NCBI GenBank assembly: GCA_946540675.1
Contig: CAMNIW010000080.1
Coordinates: 1 to 6,470, forward strand
Origin: an uncultured Clostridia bacterium
Lineage (GTDB): Bacteria; Bacillota; Clostridia; Christensenellales; Borkfalkiaceae
DNA: 6,470 nt
Reading direction: 5' to 3'
A program made the translations under genes and the position numbers. The notes under the pieces are model-generated. The model searched no databases. It saw only the letters and a list, made by a program, of their open reading frames with translations, and was not told where the DNA came from. Positions 5,145-6,470 of this stretch are shown here, piece after piece; the first letter of the stretch is position 1, and each line of letters opens with the position of its first letter.

Positions 5145-6170
5145 TCAGGCGAGCATATTCACTATTAGATTTTCGACGGGTTTACCAGCCTTGTAATTTT
5201 CCGCCATAGCGTTTACGCTCGGGATAATATCTCCGGTCTGGATCGGTTTAAGGTCATAGTTAGAAAGGTCTATCGCGCTGTTTGCGAGTATATTTATCGC
5301 GGGTTCTATGTTGCCGTAACCGTTTGTGACGCATATTATCGACTGGCTTTTTTGTATAGCGGTCGTAAGCGACACTTTCGCGTTGGTGGAAAAGAGTCCC
5401 GCAAAGGCTATCTTTTCGTAAGGCGCGCACAGTTTGAACGCGAGATCGGCGGGCAGTTTAGAGCGTGATACGTATACGACCTTGCTCGCCATACGGCCGC
5501 CCGTAATGGATGAAACTTCCTTTTCGGCTTTGGCGTTTGCCGTGACGGTGTAGTATACGCCCGACTTTTGCGCGAGCATAAGTTTATTTTCGTCGTCGTC
5601 GAGAATAATGGGTACGCCCTGATAATAGATTATAAGTTGAGCGAGAATCGATCCGAAGACGTCCGCGCCGATTATTGCGACGTGTTGCCCCTTCTTGATT
5701 TCGAGTTTATCTATGACGGAAAGCGCGAGCGAAATATATTCGATATATACCGCGCTCTCGTCCTTTACGCTCGGGGGCAAAACGTGTATTTCGTCGAGCG
5801 GTTTTACCGCGAACTCTTTGAGGAAACCGTCGGAATTATATCCGGCTATCGAGAACGAATAACAGTCTTCCGGTCTGTCGTTGGTGCAGTGAGAGCACGC
5901 TCCGCACGGTCTTATCGGGGAGAGATAAACTCTCGTGCCTTTTGAAAGGTACGCCGACTCCTGACCGAGTTCGGATATTTGTCCTACCGCCATACGGCAA
6001 GGAACGTACGGAAACTTTACCGACTTGTCTTCGCCGAGCATAAGCGCGGCGTCTTCTTCGGTAAACAGGGCTTTGGTTATTCTTATTTTCGCCCTGTCGA
6101 TGCCGTCGAGCATTTCGGTCTTGTCAATTGTTTCGATTTTTCCTTTTTCAGTTATCTGCCAACCTATCAT
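5145..6170 (-). CDS. Zinc-type medium-chain dehydrogenase/reductase-like protein lacking the usual catalytic zinc ligands
   Basis: The protein has 341 residues, the length of zinc alcohol dehydrogenases. The GroES-like N-terminal domain keeps the structural zinc motif C89-x2-C92-x2-C95-x7-C103 just after GTRVYLSPIRP. The Rossmann half has IIGADVFGS (166-174) in place of GxGxxG and an acidic DDD (191-193) at the end of the second strand, which suggests NAD-type binding. The catalytic zinc Cys expected near residues 36-40 is absent (LFTEED), and the GHE block is replaced by CRM (58-60). It may be a reductase without catalytic zinc, or a non-enzymatic relative; the substrate is unknown. Start: ATG 6170 has AGGTGG (complement of 6174-6179) upstream and lies downstream of a good promoter. 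A longer reading from 6230 would begin within the -35 box and is rejected. It is a single gene with its own terminator, divergent from rpmE. Confidence 0.85.
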   Translation of the reverse strand: MIGWQITEKGKIETIDKTEMLDGIDRAKIRITKALFTEEDAALMLGEDKSVKFPYVPCRMAVGQISELGQESAYLSKGTRVYLSPIRPCGACSHCTNDRPEDCYSFSIAGYNSDGFLKEFAVKPLDEIHVLPPSVKDESAVYIEYISLALSVIDKLEIKKGQHVAIIGADVFGSILAQLIIYYQGVPIILDDDENKLMLAQKSGVYYTVTANAKAEKEVSSITGGRMASKVVYVSRSKLPADLAFKLCAPYEKIAFAGLFSTNAKVSLTTAIQKSQSIICVTNGYGNIEPAINILANSAIDLSNYDLKPIQTGDIIPSVNAMAENYKAGKPVENLIVNMLA

Positions 6171-6180
6171 ATTCCACCTA

Positions 6181-6193
6181 TCGGTTTTACCGA
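6181..6193 (-). other. Small leader hairpin next to the dehydrogenase RBS
   Basis: TCGGT and ACCGA form a 5-bp stem with a three-base loop between the predicted transcription start (about 6195) and the AGGTGG site. It could influence ribosome access, or be chance. Confidence 0.3.
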
Positions 6194-6201
6194 CTGTATA
6201 A

Positions 6202-6230
6202 ATTATACTATTTCGGCGAGATATTTGCAA
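6202..6230 (-). promoter_or_regulatory. Sigma-A promoter of the dehydrogenase-like gene
   Basis: On the minus strand, TTGCAA (complement of 6225-6230) and TATAAT (complement of 6202-6207) are spaced by 17 bases. The predicted start is near 6195, giving a leader of about 25 bases before ATG 6170. Confidence 0.8.
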
Positions 6231-6284
6231 GTAAAATAAGCACTCAAAATTTAATTAAAATTTACCGATAACGGGCATAAACGT

Positions 6285-6313
6285 TTGACATAGCAAAAAA
6301 AATAATATATAAT
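6285..6313 (+). promoter_or_regulatory. Consensus sigma-A promoter of rpmE
   Basis: TTGACA (6285-6290) and TATAAT (6308-6313) are separated by 17 bases, a full consensus match. The 12 bases 6279-6290 are identical to 1488-1499 in the rplU promoter. Transcription would start near 6320, leaving a short leader with a GAGGTGA site (6334-6340). Confidence 0.93.
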
Positions 6314-6345
6314 AATTAAGCATTAAATCTTGTGAGGTGAGCAAT

Positions 6346-6470
6346 ATGAAAGCGGAGATTCATCCTAAGTACAAAATCGTTACCGTTCAATGTGCTTGCG
6401 GCGAAACTTTCGAAACGGGCACCACTAAAAGCGTAGCCGTAATAAAAGTGGAAATTTGAAGTAAGTGCCA
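6346..6470 (+). CDS. rpmE: Large ribosomal subunit protein L31 (bL31), 5' part, interrupted by an in-frame TGA
   Basis: L31 is a small zinc-binding 50S protein that bridges the subunits. The ATG at 6346 has GAGGTGA five bases upstream and a consensus promoter. The protein begins MKAEIHPKYKIVTVQCACGETFETG, the standard L31 opening, with the first zinc pair C16 and C18. After KVEI the frame meets TGA at codon 38 (6457-6459) and then reads SKCH until the window ends. Family members have CSKCH here, so the TGA replaces the first Cys of the second CxxC. If the TGA is a true stop, the product is a 37-residue fragment without half of the zinc site. This may be a sequencing or assembly error, a broken copy (perhaps with another rpmE elsewhere), or a recoded position. 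The gene continues beyond the window. Confidence 0.85.
6457..6459 (+). other. In-frame TGA at a conserved zinc-ligand cysteine codon of rpmE
   Basis: TGA stands where TGC or TGT is expected in the L31 motif CSKCH; one third-position base separates them. TGA also ends dnaJ, ogg and the dehydrogenase-like gene at sensible family ends, the first and last just before terminators, so a genome-wide reassignment of TGA is unlikely. Confidence 0.8.

Noticed and set aside
5145..6230. A longer dehydrogenase-like product from ATG 6230.
   Set aside because: That start falls inside the -35 box of a good promoter, so the predicted transcript begins downstream of it.
6346..6470. Genome-wide reassignment of TGA to an amino acid.
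   Set aside because: TGA ends dnaJ, ogg and the dehydrogenase-like gene at normal family lengths, with terminators close behind the first and last, and no other conserved position in the window uses TGA as a sense codon.
1..6470. tRNA, rRNA, CRISPR, insertion sequence or phage signals.
   Set aside because: I saw no direct repeat arrays, terminal inverted repeats, transposase motifs or cloverleaf patterns; inverted repeats here are terminators or short leader hairpins.

Overview
The window looks like a chromosomal housekeeping segment from a Clostridia-type Bacillota bacterium. The support is a SpoVG homologue, an L27 with a residual N-terminal extension, strong AGGAGG-type ribosome binding sites, textbook sigma-A promoters and many compact rho-independent terminators. 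Base composition is moderate, and the genes use many GCG, CGC and TCG codons beside AT-rich intergenic regions. I suspect an uncultured gut lineage near Christensenellales, but that is a guess from style only. I see no phage, transposon, CRISPR or RNA-gene signal.

Layout. (1) Positions 2-892, plus strand: the 3' part of dnaJ, whose start lies outside the window. It ends in a strong hairpin terminator shared with a convergent minus-strand gene (991-1431) for a small helical protein of unknown function. (2) Positions 1494-2255: a self-contained ribosomal protein operon. It has a perfect consensus promoter, a structured leader, rplU (L21), rpmA (L27) and a terminator. The Prp protease gene that normally sits between rplU and rpmA in Bacillota is absent. 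(3) Positions 2319-3155: an OGG1-type 8-oxoguanine DNA glycosylase, convergent with spoVG (3203-3469, minus), with a bidirectional terminator between them. (4) murC (3622-4959, plus) diverges from spoVG and appears to have a leaderless or nearly leaderless transcript. (5) Positions 5145-6170, minus: a zinc-type medium-chain dehydrogenase relative that keeps the structural zinc cysteines but lacks the usual catalytic zinc ligands. (6) Positions 6346-6470, plus: the start of rpmE (L31), driven by a second perfect consensus promoter that shares 12 bases with the rplU promoter.

Together the genes serve translation (L21, L27, L31), protein folding (DnaJ), oxidative DNA repair (Ogg), cell wall synthesis (MurC) and global regulation (SpoVG). 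They form short independent transcription units rather than one pathway.

The most striking observation is in rpmE. An in-frame TGA (6457-6459) stands exactly where the third zinc-binding cysteine of L31 is expected, and the reading frame continues after it with the family sequence SKCH. It may be a base error, a broken gene, or a recoded (selenocysteine-like) position. The window ends too soon to decide. No complete new system is evident.
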